Positions 1-7,038 of a DNA stretch of 11,076 nt are shown here, in pieces (position 1 is the stretch's first letter; the number at the start of each line of letters is the position of its first letter). This DNA is from GWF2-50-93 sp041666985 (GTDB lineage Bacteria > Verrucomicrobiota > Lentisphaeria > Victivallales > GWF2-50-93). The stretch is from the NCBI GenBank assembly GCA_041666985.1, contig JBAYFV010000098.1:1-11076 (forward strand). The letters are read 5' to 3'. The translations under genes and the position numbers were made by a program. The notes beneath the pieces were generated by a model that saw nothing but the letters and a program-made list of their open reading frames with translations, did not search any database and was not told the origin of the DNA.

Positions 1-1
1 T

Positions 2-971
2 GTCGCCTCCCGCGAGGGAGGCGTGGATTGAAACCCTGACAATGTTTATTGTAAGCAATTGTTACGATGTCGCCTCCCGCGAGGGAGGCGTGGATTGAAA
101 CCCCTGCGCCGCCGCCATCACTGTGGAACTGCCCAGGTCGCCTCCCGCGAGGGAGGCGTGGATTGAAACGGGGATGACAAGACAGGCTATCTTGACGTTT
201 ATTGTCGCCTCCCGCGAGGGAGGCGTGGATTGAAACCGACAAGCTCTGGCCGCTGATGGACAAGCCGGTGGTCGCCTCCCGCGAGGGAGGCGTGGATTGA
301 AACAATAAAAATTGCTCTCACTGTCGTTCTCCTTTTGTCGCCTCCCGCGAGGGAGGCGTGGATTGAAACAACCGCCGTCCGGAGGCGAGCCTGGTGAATC
401 TCGCGTCGCCTCCCGCGAGGGAGGCGTGGATTGAAACCTGAAAAAGATTATAATAGGCATAACGTTATAGTGTCGCCTCCCGCGAGGGAGGCGTGGATTG
501 AAACGCCGAGGAGTTTATGAACCTGTACCATTTCCCCAGTCGCCTCCCGCGAGGGAGGCGTGGATTGAAACATTTACATCTCCTTTTGTTATTTGAAAAG
601 GCTTAGTCGCCTCCCGCGAGGGAGGCGTGGATTGAAACCGGCAGTCCGAGCGCTCAGCAAACACCGCAAAAAGTCGCCTCCCGCGAGGGAGGCGTGGATT
701 GAAACATGCATCCCCGGATCAACGGGGACATGACACTCAGTCGCCTCCCGCGAGGGAGGCGTGGATTGAAACCATCTCCCTGCGGTTCAAGTCCTTGTGT
801 ATTTCGGTCGCCTCCCGCGAGGGAGGCGTGGATTGAAACAACTTCTCGGACACTGGTGCTTATCCTTTTTTTGTCGCCTCCCGCGAGGGAGGCGTGGATT
901 GAAACCGGCAGTCCGAGCGATCAGCAAACACCGCAGAAGTCGCCTCCCGCGAGGGAGGCGTGGATTGAAAC
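2..971 (+). CRISPR. CRISPR array, subtype I-C-like repeat, 15 repeats and 14 spacers
   Basis: Fifteen copies of one 33-nt repeat start at 2, 69, 137, 204, 271, 337, 405, 472, 539, 606, 673, 740, 807, 873 and 939; I see no difference between copies. Spacers are 33-35 nt. Each repeat is GT, then an 8-bp stem (CGCCTCCC / GGGAGGCG) closed by a GCGA tetraloop, then the 11-nt tail TGGATTGAAAC. An 11-nt tail after the stem matches the 5' handle left by Cas5d in subtype I-C, and the ATTGAAAC end fixes transcription as rightward. The leader and probably the cas genes should therefore lie left of the window. The array enters the window in mid-course, so the real count may be larger. The last repeat (939-971) is not degenerate although nothing repeat-like follows it. 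Spacers at 639-672 and 906-938 are nearly identical. The subtype call rests on the repeat alone. Confidence 0.97.
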
Positions 972-1142
972 GGACTGGGATTTGGGAAAACCTGAAAAAC
1001 AATGAATCTCCCTGGTCTTCTTTCGGCGATACGGCAAAAGAACAAAATTAGGTGATTTTTTTTATTTTACCGATATTATGCTATATTTGCGACCAATACA
1101 AGTTTTCATACACCTCTTATTTCCAGGACAAAGACATATACA
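972..1142. other. CRISPR trailer and coaD upstream region
   Basis: This 171-bp stretch carries no gene I can support. The first part follows the last CRISPR repeat directly; the part from about 1045 is AT-rich, with a T-run at 1056-1063 and TA-rich boxes around 1074-1087 that could serve as a -10 region for the coaD operon. I could not pair these with a convincing -35, so no promoter is called. A weak AGGA at 1126-1129 lies 13 nt before the coaD start. Confidence 0.5.
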
Positions 1143-1625
1143 ATGAAGGCGGGTTTATTTCCAGGCAGTTTCGATCCGGTGACAAACGGGCACATTGACG
1201 TGATCCGGAGGGCTGGCAAGCTCTTTGACAAACTCATTGTCGCCGTCGCCATTAATGAGTCAAAGGATGCGATGTTCACGCTTGAGGAGAGGACAGAACT
1301 TCTTAAAGCGGCGTGCAAGGGGATTCCCCGCGTAGAAATCATCTGTTTCGAGGGTCTTCTGATGAACGCCGTCAAGACATATGGGACATCGGCGGTTGTG
1401 CGCGGACTGCGAGCCATATCCGATTTTGAATATGAATTTCAGATGGCCATGATGAACCGCGAGCTGGATCCGAATTACGAGACGGTCTTTCTCATGTCAA
1501 GTCCTTCCTACTCGTTTGTAAGTTCGAGGATGATAAAGGAGATAGTGAAGCTTGGGGGCGATGTTTCACCTTTTGTCCCTCCTGCGATTGCCGAAGCCCT
1601 TAAAAGGAAACATAAACACGGTTGA
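1143..1625 (+). CDS. coaD: Phosphopantetheine adenylyltransferase
   Basis: CoaD transfers AMP from ATP to 4'-phosphopantetheine, giving dephospho-CoA, the penultimate step of coenzyme A synthesis in the cytoplasm. The 160-residue protein has the usual family length. It starts with the nucleotidyltransferase signature GSFDPVTNGHID (residues 8-19, with the TxGH motif at 14-17), carries VVRGLR at 85-90 followed by the conserved ISDFEYEFQMAMMNR stretch, and has the C-terminal SSRMIKE motif at 127-133 that contacts ATP. The ATG at 1143 puts the signature at the expected distance from the N-terminus. A Shine-Dalgarno is weak. It is first in a same-strand run with yceD, whose start lies 7 nt after its stop; rpmF, plsX and fabH follow. 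CoA supply fits with the downstream acyl-transfer genes. Confidence 0.97.
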   Translation: MKAGLFPGSFDPVTNGHIDVIRRAGKLFDKLIVAVAINESKDAMFTLEERTELLKAACKGIPRVEIICFEGLLMNAVKTYGTSAVVRGLRAISDFEYEFQMAMMNRELDPNYETVFLMSSPSYSFVSSRMIKEIVKLGGDVSPFVPPAIAEALKRKHKHG

Positions 1626-1632
1626 GACAGCA

Positions 1633-2169
1633 ATGATAAAACTAAATGAAAACCAGATTGACTACAACGGATTGAGGCTCACCGGATACGAAAAGGCCTC
1701 TGAAATGGGGTTTGAGTCCGAGGGGGATCTCATCCGTTTCCCTGACAAGGTGTTTTATGATGTCACTGCGATGCTCGTAAACGGGGGGATAGTTGTTTCG
1801 GGCAGGATTGAAATGACAATAGGCTGCCGATGCGTGAGATGTCTCAGGGATTACGAGCAGAAGATATCCTGCGAGGACGTATGTCATTTTTACGAAACCG
1901 GCTCTAAATCTGAATTTGACTTGACTCCTGAGCTACGAGAAGATATTATAATATCTTTGCCGCAGAATTTCATTTGCAGTGCTGAATGCGAGGGATTGTG
2001 TCAAATTTGCGGTAAAGACAAGAATATAACCGATTGCGGGTGCAATGTTTCCGGGCTGGAAACCAGCTGTTGGAATGAGCTTGACAAGCTTACTTTTGCC
2101 GGCAGAAACAGAAAAAAAACAAAGGCAACTGACGCACTGAAAGATAAAAAGCGGGTGCGGCAGGTATAA
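1633..2169 (+). CDS. yceD: YceD/DUF177 family protein (23S rRNA accumulation)
   Basis: This is a 178-residue DUF177 (YceD) protein. In other bacteria the family is needed for normal 23S rRNA levels and its gene nearly always precedes rpmF, as it does here (19 bp apart). Two cysteine clusters are visible: C65, C67 and C70 (GCRCVRC) and C115, C119, C123, C126, C135 and C137, with CxxC pairs at 67/70 and 123/126, which suggests zinc binding. The C-terminus is basic (KKTK...KDKKRVRQ). The frame is open back to 1552, but an earlier start would overlap coaD deeply; the ATG at 1633 begins 7 nt after the coaD stop and gives a family-like N-terminus, so I chose it. The Shine-Dalgarno is weak (a GGTTGAG stretch), so translation may be coupled to coaD. 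The molecular mechanism is unknown in general; family assignment rests on the cysteine pattern and on context. Confidence 0.88.
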   Translation: MIKLNENQIDYNGLRLTGYEKASEMGFESEGDLIRFPDKVFYDVTAMLVNGGIVVSGRIEMTIGCRCVRCLRDYEQKISCEDVCHFYETGSKSEFDLTPELREDIIISLPQNFICSAECEGLCQICGKDKNITDCGCNVSGLETSCWNELDKLTFAGRNRKKTKATDALKDKKRVRQV

Positions 2170-2188
2170 ATTTCAAGGAGAGACTCAA

Positions 2189-2368
2189 ATGGGTGTTCCA
2201 AAACGTAAAATGTCAAAGATGAAGAAACGCCGTCGCGTTTCCGCCAATCATTACAAAGGGGTGCAGGCTACGACTTGCACCGTATGCGGAAAGGCCGTAA
2301 AGACTCACAGAGTTTGCCCTTCCTGCGGGATTTACAAAGGAAAGCAGATAATAACGGTTTCCGAATAA
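2189..2368 (+). CDS. rpmF: 50S ribosomal protein L32
   Basis: A 59-residue L32 of the zinc-ribbon type. The N-terminus MGVPKRKMSKMKKRRR is the family's typical basic start, and four cysteines (C30xxC33 and C43xxC46) form the Zn-binding C+ version of the protein. It is a structural component of the large ribosomal subunit. A strong Shine-Dalgarno, AAGGAG at 2175-2180, lies 8 nt before the ATG, the best one in this operon, consistent with the high demand for a ribosomal protein. Its stop codon shares one base with the plsX start (TAATG). The yceD-rpmF-plsX-fabH order is a widely conserved cluster. Confidence 0.97.
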   Translation: MGVPKRKMSKMKKRRRVSANHYKGVQATTCTVCGKAVKTHRVCPSCGIYKGKQIITVSE

Positions 2369-3381
2369 TGAGAATCGCTGTTGACGCAATGGGCGGAGAT
2401 CACGCCCCAGAGGTTGTGATTCAGGGAACGGCTGAAGCTCTCGAACAGTACCCTTACATGGACATTGTTCTTGTCGGCCATCTCGAGATAATCACGCCCT
2501 TGCTGAAAAAGCACAGGATATCGCAGCATCCGCGCCTCAGGCTTGTCCACGCTGAACAGGCCGTGGCGATGAACGATCCCTCTACTGCGGCAATAAGAAG
2601 CAAGAAAAATTCATCTATAACCGTATGTGCTGATCTTGTGCACAGGGGCGAGGCGGATGCGGTTGTCAGCGCCGGACACACCGGAGCGGCGGTTGCGGCA
2701 ACCAACTTCAAGATGAAGTTGCTTCCAGGCGTTGACAGAGCCGGCATCGCAACTATCATGCCTTCGACAAAAGGCCATTTCGTACTGATTGACGCTGGCG
2801 CGAACATTGACTGCAAACCGATACATCTTGCGCAGTTCGCAATAATGGGCGAAATGTTCGCGAAATGTTCCTTGAACATCGCCAAGCCGAGAGTCGGACT
2901 CCTGAGCGTCGGGGAAGAGGACGTGAAGGGCAACGATTTGACAAAAGAGACATTCAAGATGCTCTCTAACATGCCGATTAATTTCATAGGGAACGTCGAG
3001 GGCAAGCTTCTTTACGAAAAAGTCGCCGATGTTGTGGTCTGCGACGGCTTTGTCGGGAATCTTGTAATCAAGTCGAGCGAAAGCCTTGCGAAGGCGCTAA
3101 TGACATGGCTGAAGCAGGCTTTCACGAAGAACCCGTTCCGCCAGGCCGGAGCAATGCTTGCCAAGAACGCGTTCAAGGAACTCAAGGAAATATGCGACTA
3201 CGAGGAATACGGGGGAGCCCCCCTTCTCGGAGTGAACGGCATATGCATAATAGGACACGGAAGTTCGTCGCCCAAGGCAATAAAGAATGCCATAAGGGTG
3301 GCCGGAGAATTTATAAAATTCAGGATTAACGACCATATCACAGCCAGAATCGCCGAGTGTGGTATAACTGTTAATAAATAA
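2368..3381 (+). CDS. plsX: Phosphate acyltransferase PlsX
   Basis: PlsX converts acyl-ACP and phosphate into acyl-phosphate, the donor used by the membrane enzyme PlsY in the first step of phospholipid synthesis. The 337 residues match the family's length. Conserved blocks are AVDAMGGDHAP (4-14), SAGHTGA (101-107), DAGANIDCKP (142-151), CDGFVGN (225-231) and YEEYGGAPLLGVNG near 278-291. The frame is open upstream to 2275, but the ATG at 2368 gives the canonical MRIAVDAMGGD start and overlaps the rpmF stop by one base, so translation is probably coupled; no close Shine-Dalgarno is visible. In the SAGxTGA block the residue is His where Asn is common in the family; I regard this as a variant, not evidence of lost function. 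fabH begins 36 bp downstream. Confidence 0.97.
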   Translation: MRIAVDAMGGDHAPEVVIQGTAEALEQYPYMDIVLVGHLEIITPLLKKHRISQHPRLRLVHAEQAVAMNDPSTAAIRSKKNSSITVCADLVHRGEADAVVSAGHTGAAVAATNFKMKLLPGVDRAGIATIMPSTKGHFVLIDAGANIDCKPIHLAQFAIMGEMFAKCSLNIAKPRVGLLSVGEEDVKGNDLTKETFKMLSNMPINFIGNVEGKLLYEKVADVVVCDGFVGNLVIKSSESLAKALMTWLKQAFTKNPFRQAGAMLAKNAFKELKEICDYEEYGGAPLLGVNGICIIGHGSSSPKAIKNAIRVAGEFIKFRINDHITARIAECGITVNK

Positions 3382-3407
3382 GTGTTCCGTTTATCTTTAA
3401 CTGAACT

Positions 3408-3412
3408 AAGGA
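3408..3412 (+). promoter_or_regulatory. Ribosome binding site that fixes the fabH start
   Basis: AAGGA lies 5 nt before the ATG at 3418. The frame is also open from a GTG at 3382, immediately after the plsX stop, which would add 12 residues. The site and the family N-terminus (MGIKIIGTGSYVPE) both favour 3418. Confidence 0.7.
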
Positions 3413-3417
3413 TATTT

Positions 3418-4407
3418 ATGGGAATAAAAATAATAGGAACCGGTTCTTATGTTCCGGAACGTGTACTGACAAACCGCGATCTCGAAAAGATGGTGGACAC
3501 GACGGACGAGTGGATACTTACGAGAACCGGAATAGCGGAAAGAAGAATATCTGCGGACAATGAACCCAGTTCGGAGATGGCCCTCAAGGCTTCGCTCAGA
3601 GCCATTGAAATGGCTAAAATAAAGCCGGAGGATCTTGACCTGATCGTAATTGCCACAATCACACAGGACAGGATCACTCCCAGCACCGCATGTATTCTCC
3701 AGGGGAAACTCAAGGCTAAAAACGCCGCATGCTTCGACCTTCAGGCGGCATGCACGGGGTTCCTCTACTCTCTGGAAATAGTCAACGCCCTGATGTCCAC
3801 CAACCCCAAATACAAAAAAGCCCTTATCATCGGAGTTGAAAAGCTTTCCCTGATAACCGATTGGAAAGACCGCAACACATGTGTTCTTTTCGGGGACGGC
3901 GCCGGTGCCGTCATACTTGAGAAGCGGGCCGGGAAAAACGACATCGGGGGAATACTGGCAAGCAGGCTTGCATCCAACGGCGAATTCAGTGAAATAATAA
4001 AAGTACCTGCCGGGGGTTCGGCGATTCCGTCAAGTCCTGAGACCATAAAGAAAAGAATGCATTATCTTTCAATGGAGGGTCAGGAGGTATTCAAACTTGC
4101 GGTAAATGAAATGGCCAAGGCGTGCAAAGATGTTCTTTCCAAGGCGAAGGTCGACATTTCCGAGGTTCGTTGGTTCATACCGCATCAGGCAAACTTGAGA
4201 ATAATAAAAGCTGTCGGGAATAAACTCGGGATACCCGAAGACAGAGTCTATATCAATGTCCACAAGTACGGCAACACTTCCGCCGCTTCAGTGGTTATAG
4301 CCCTCGATGAAATAGTCCGATCCGGAAAATTGGAACGCGGCGACTACATACTCCTCACCGCTTTCGGTGCCGGAATCACCTGGGGTGCGAACCTGCTTCG
4401 CTGGTAA
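3418..4407 (+). CDS. fabH: 3-oxoacyl-ACP synthase III (FabH)
   Basis: FabH condenses an acyl-CoA primer, usually acetyl-CoA, with malonyl-ACP to start type II fatty acid synthesis. The protein has 329 residues, near the usual size. The full catalytic triad is present: C112 in the AACTGF motif, H256 in IPHQAN and N286 in YGNTSAAS. The Gly-rich FGDGAGAV loop (158-165) and the C-terminal FGAGITWG (316-323) are also intact. It begins 36 bp after plsX and closes the lipid part of the operon; fabD, fabG and acpP, often next in other genomes, are absent here. The stop codon TAA overlaps an ATG (TAATG) that opens a very short frame, and fabH's own frame stays open after the stop into the following membrane-protein gene. 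Confidence 0.97.
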   Translation: MGIKIIGTGSYVPERVLTNRDLEKMVDTTDEWILTRTGIAERRISADNEPSSEMALKASLRAIEMAKIKPEDLDLIVIATITQDRITPSTACILQGKLKAKNAACFDLQAACTGFLYSLEIVNALMSTNPKYKKALIIGVEKLSLITDWKDRNTCVLFGDGAGAVILEKRAGKNDIGGILASRLASNGEFSEIIKVPAGGSAIPSSPETIKKRMHYLSMEGQEVFKLAVNEMAKACKDVLSKAKVDISEVRWFIPHQANLRIIKAVGNKLGIPEDRVYINVHKYGNTSAASVVIALDEIVRSGKLERGDYILLTAFGAGITWGANLLRW

Positions 4408-4478
4408 TGGCGGAATCGGAAAAACCGCGACGAACGGATCGACCCGCAAACTGGGAATTACCGTGCCTTCTTGAATGA
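4407..4478 (+). CDS. Possible 23-codon coupling ORF between fabH and the membrane-protein gene
   Basis: An ATG at 4407-4409 overlaps the fabH stop (TAATG) and opens a 23-codon frame, MAESEKPRRTDRPANWELPC followed by LLE, ending at TGA 4476-4478. The end overlaps the TTG start of the next gene (4471) by 8 bases. Such an arrangement could let ribosomes that finish fabH restart, then terminate next to the TTG start. No homology is recognisable and the peptide may have no function of its own. It could also be a frameshifted N-terminus of the next gene, which lies one base out of frame. Confidence 0.22.
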   Translation: MAESEKPRRTDRPANWELPCLLE

Positions 4479-4776
4479 CAAAATCAAAAATCTCGCCTTG
4501 AATCTCATCGCACCGGGCATGGGTCAGTTCGGAGCCGGGAGACGGATACGCGGTTCAATCATGCTTTCAACCGGGATGTCCTGCTTTTTATGGTTCACCT
4601 GGGAAGCTCTTTCTCCATTATATCTGATCATGCAGAACGCTCTCAACGATCAGAATATCGACTTCAGGTTATTCAACTATAAGAATCTAACTGTTTCCGT
4701 GGGTCTTCTTGTTTTAATCTGGGCAGTCAGTTACGCAGATTTGTTCCTGATTGGAAATAAAAAAGGGGACTCCTGA
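4471..4776 (+). CDS. Small integral membrane protein, TM2-like
   Basis: A 101-residue protein with two likely membrane helices, at about residues 31-55 and 73-94, joined by a polar loop. The N-terminal pattern NLIAPGMGQFGAGRRIRGSI resembles the PG-x-GQ-x-x-x-G-(basic)-x-x-G motif of TM2-type small membrane proteins, whose function is mostly unknown. The only start codon in frame after the fabH stop is TTG at 4471, with no clear Shine-Dalgarno, so translation probably depends on coupling. It is the last gene of the plus-strand run and its stop lies 11 bp from the stop of the convergent cyclase gene, leaving no room for a separate terminator. The gene call is fairly firm because of the hydrophobic pattern; the exact start is not. 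Confidence 0.65.
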   Translation: MNDKIKNLALNLIAPGMGQFGAGRRIRGSIMLSTGMSCFLWFTWEALSPLYLIMQNALNDQNIDFRLFNYKNLTVSVGLLVLIWAVSYADLFLIGNKKGDS

Positions 4777-4787
4777 CCGATAAGAGC

Positions 4788-5822
4788 TCAGCAGAGAACC
4801 CTGTTTCTTCCTTCAGCCTTTGCCCTGTAGAGATTCTGGTCGGCCTTGCGGACGAGCGCCATTATGTCTTTTTCTGTGGATCCGGAAATAAAGGCGGAAG
4901 CCACGCCAATGCTGACTGTGACCTTGATGCCGAGGGCGGCTTCCGTTTTTGCCTCAACATTCTTTCTTATTTTTTCAGCAACAACTTGCTCTGAACCCAC
5001 ATCCCTGCAGTCCGCATAAATGATGAATTCTTCGCCGCCGTATCTTCCCGCAACATCAGATTTCCTGATCGTTGAATCTATTATGGACGCGACATATCTG
5101 AGAACCTCATCGCCTCTGTGATGTCCATAGGTGTCGTTCACCCTTTTAAAGTAATCAATATCCGCAATCATTATGGAAACCTTGACATCCCTTCTGTGCG
5201 CCAGGTGAAGCATTGGATTAACCGCATTGAAAAATCCGCGCCTGTTCAATATCCCTGTGAGAAGATCCAGCGTATTTTCCCGTGCAAGCCTCTTATTGTC
5301 TGTCCAGAGGCTCTGGAGGGTGTCCCCAAGCAACTCCGCGTCGGGAATTGTCTCGCCGTATTTCATAAGCCCCTGAATGAATTCATTTACATGTTGATTA
5401 TATCTTTCTTCCATATTTTCAACTCCGTCCAATGTCTTAAAAATATGGAACATGGTGGCAAATTCGGGATTAAGCATATAAAATTCAAGCCTGTATGCAA
5501 TGGTAAGGATTTCGGACGGGTTCGACAGGTCTTTCACTTTTTTTATAAGCTCGCATGTTCTCGCGAGAAGTTTTTCAAACTTTTTCAGCGTTGCGGACGG
5601 ATCTTCAAAGACATTCGGAAGGAGGTTTTTTTCCGCAAGCTGATGCGCCTTTTTCCAGAAAAGGACGTGTTCCTTCTCCTCTTCGGCCATTGACTTCCAG
5701 AAGGACTTGAAAACATCGTCCGTGCAAGATTTTTCTATTTTGGAATACAGGCTGAACGCCTGGGCGTCAATCCTGATGCATATATCAAGAATCCGGGCTA
5801 ATTCCTCATTAAATTCATCCAT
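4788..5822 (-). CDS. Diguanylate cyclase with ferritin-like N-terminal domain
   Basis: This 344-residue protein ends in a complete GGDEF domain that should make c-di-GMP from two GTP. Visible motifs are LTGILNRRGF (188-197), DIDYFKRVND (221-230; D221 metal, N229 base contact), the active-site GGEEF (262-266) and RKSD (253-256) five residues upstream, an RxxD inhibitory I-site, so product inhibition is expected. The first ~155 residues are all helical in character and resemble a ferritin/rubrerythrin-like bundle: FWKSMAEEEKEHVLFW carries an ExxH pair (E49, H52), RLEFYML a Glu (E113), and EERYNQHVNEF a His (H144). The first-helix ligand looks replaced (D19/Q21), so iron binding is uncertain. 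A short charged linker (about 170-186) joins the halves. No membrane segment or signal peptide is present, so it acts in the cytosol. The frame is open to 6002, but ATG 5822 has a GGCGGA site 9 nt upstream and avoids overlap with rdgC. Confidence 0.87.
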   Translation of the reverse strand: MDEFNEELARILDICIRIDAQAFSLYSKIEKSCTDDVFKSFWKSMAEEEKEHVLFWKKAHQLAEKNLLPNVFEDPSATLKKFEKLLARTCELIKKVKDLSNPSEILTIAYRLEFYMLNPEFATMFHIFKTLDGVENMEERYNQHVNEFIQGLMKYGETIPDAELLGDTLQSLWTDNKRLARENTLDLLTGILNRRGFFNAVNPMLHLAHRRDVKVSIMIADIDYFKRVNDTYGHHRGDEVLRYVASIIDSTIRKSDVAGRYGGEEFIIYADCRDVGSEQVVAEKIRKNVEAKTEAALGIKVTVSIGVASAFISGSTEKDIMALVRKADQNLYRAKAEGRNRVLC

Positions 5823-5854
5823 AAGTTGAATTCCGCCGTTTAAATTGAAATATA

Positions 5855-5870
5855 CTCCGCACGTGCGGAG
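5855..5870. promoter_or_regulatory. Perfect 16-bp palindrome upstream of the cyclase gene
   Basis: CTCCGCACGTGCGGAG is its own reverse complement. It lies in the 97-bp gap between the RdgC-family stop and the cyclase start, 33 bp before the ATG. It could be an operator for a dimeric regulator, or form a 6-bp hairpin with an ACGT loop in the transcript. Only a poor T-rich stretch (TATATTTC) follows on the minus strand, so it is at best a weak terminator. Confidence 0.45.
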
Positions 5871-5919
5871 GGAGCCGTCTCCGACCATGGTTAAATTAAC
5901 AAGGCTATCCGTCTCATCT

Positions 5920-7014
5920 TCAGCAGGTGTGTTTGTCCTCGCTCCACTTGATGATTTCAGCTTCCTCCTTTGACCACTTGTCGCTTCTGACGGACGCGGC
6001 AAAGACTTTGAAGTATTCCTGAATCACGTTGTTGAATATGTGGAGGTGGTTCACCCTTTCCGCGAATATGCTGCCCAGATCATCCAATTTTTCGCCTTCG
6101 GGAAGGTTGAGTCCGCTGAATGTGAAGAGATCCGCATCAAAGGTCCCCGACCATATTTCCTTGCCGCGTGCGATTGTGAACTTCGATTTCTTGAGTTTCT
6201 TGCCCACTTCGAGGGCGGCTTTCGCCTCAGCGCTTCTGAGGGGGTTTCCTTTGCGGACAACCGTCTCGCCCGAACCTTCGGCCTCATCGCTGAGCGCGAA
6301 AGTGAGCGGACCTTCGATCATGATTTCGAAATCTCCGAACTCCCTTGTTCCGAGTTTTCCGCCTTTTTCCTCGCTGTAGTACCAGAGCCATGTGAGGAAG
6401 TCCCTTCCGGGATTTGATTCGCCTTTGACGTTTTTAGTGAACCTTACGGGCTTCAGCGCGTCAACATCCTCCTTGAAGAGCCTGAACATCATGTCGCCAA
6501 GCCCCACCTGTACCGGTTCAATCTTGAAGGTGTCATGGAAATAGGCGAGGAAAGTGTCCATTTTCTTGGTGGACGAAGTTCCGAGATAAAGCATGTTTGA
6601 CGCCTTGTCAATCACAAAAGGGATTCCGGAAATCTGCGGAGGCATCTGCATGAGTCGTTTTTCCTCGACATCCTTTTTAATCTGTCTGCGCACTTTTCCC
6701 GGGACGAAGGCAAGTTTGTTCATGGTCATGTAGTCGAGCTCTTCCTTTCTGCATTCCGCATTCAGGAGGGCTGACGGTATTTTGCGCTGCGCAGTTCGCA
6801 GATTCAGATAAAAATGACCTCCGCAGAAAGCGGTTCCGTCATTGATGTTCCGTTCGAGCAGATGTCTGCCGCTGACCCATCCGACAGAAAGGTCGCCTGT
6901 GAGCTCATCGAGTTTTCCCGCCGCTTTCGACTCGAAAAGCTCGAGTGCGTCATCCGGGAGTTTTTCAGGAAGACGGAAAACCGTCAAAGCAAAAGATCCT
7001 CTTTCAAAAGACAT
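5920..7014 (-). CDS. rdgC: RdgC-family recombination-associated protein
   Basis: I assign this 364-residue protein to the RdgC family from its pattern: LTVFRLP near the start (10-16), GWVSGR (45-50), FYLNLRTAQRKIPSALLNAE (68-87), then VPGKVRRQIKKDVEE and MPPQISGIPFVID (104-135), a typical RdgC run of a basic helix before a beta segment, and FLTWLWYYSEEKGGKLG in the second half. RdgC of enterobacteria is a ring-shaped DNA-binding protein of about 300 residues that limits RecA-dependent recombination; this one is longer at the C-terminus, which ends in a charged, helix-like tail. AAGGAG at 7023-7028 (plus coordinates) lies 8 nt before the ATG and supports the start. It follows the membrane-protein gene after 125 bp and precedes the cyclase gene. 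No motif for catalysis is visible. Family assignment is by eye; no alignment was run. Confidence 0.72.
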   Translation of the reverse strand: MSFERGSFALTVFRLPEKLPDDALELFESKAAGKLDELTGDLSVGWVSGRHLLERNINDGTAFCGGHFYLNLRTAQRKIPSALLNAECRKEELDYMTMNKLAFVPGKVRRQIKKDVEEKRLMQMPPQISGIPFVIDKASNMLYLGTSSTKKMDTFLAYFHDTFKIEPVQVGLGDMMFRLFKEDVDALKPVRFTKNVKGESNPGRDFLTWLWYYSEEKGGKLGTREFGDFEIMIEGPLTFALSDEAEGSGETVVRKGNPLRSAEAKAALEVGKKLKKSKFTIARGKEIWSGTFDADLFTFSGLNLPEGEKLDDLGSIFAERVNHLHIFNNVIQEYFKVFAASVRSDKWSKEEAEIIKWSEDKHTC

Positions 7015-7038
7015 GATTATAGCTCCTTATTAAGTAAC

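Noticed and set aside
62..1051. Several open frames on both strands within and just after the CRISPR array
   Set aside because: They arise because the repeat has no stop codon in those frames; the peptides repeat the same short motif (for example RLPRGRR) once per repeat.
1045..1090. Promoter for the coaD operon
   Set aside because: TA-rich boxes are present, but none has a reasonable -35 at 16-18 bp, so I did not call one.
2454..3005. 183-codon antisense frame within plsX
   Set aside because: It lies wholly opposite a clear plsX with intact motifs and shows no recognisable protein pattern.
5118..5693. 191-codon plus-strand frame opposite the cyclase gene
   Set aside because: Antisense to a well-supported GGDEF gene; composition looks like a mirror of the helical coding strand.
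6029..6417. Overlapping plus-strand frames opposite the RdgC-family gene
   Set aside because: Shadows of the minus-strand gene, with no start site and no family pattern.
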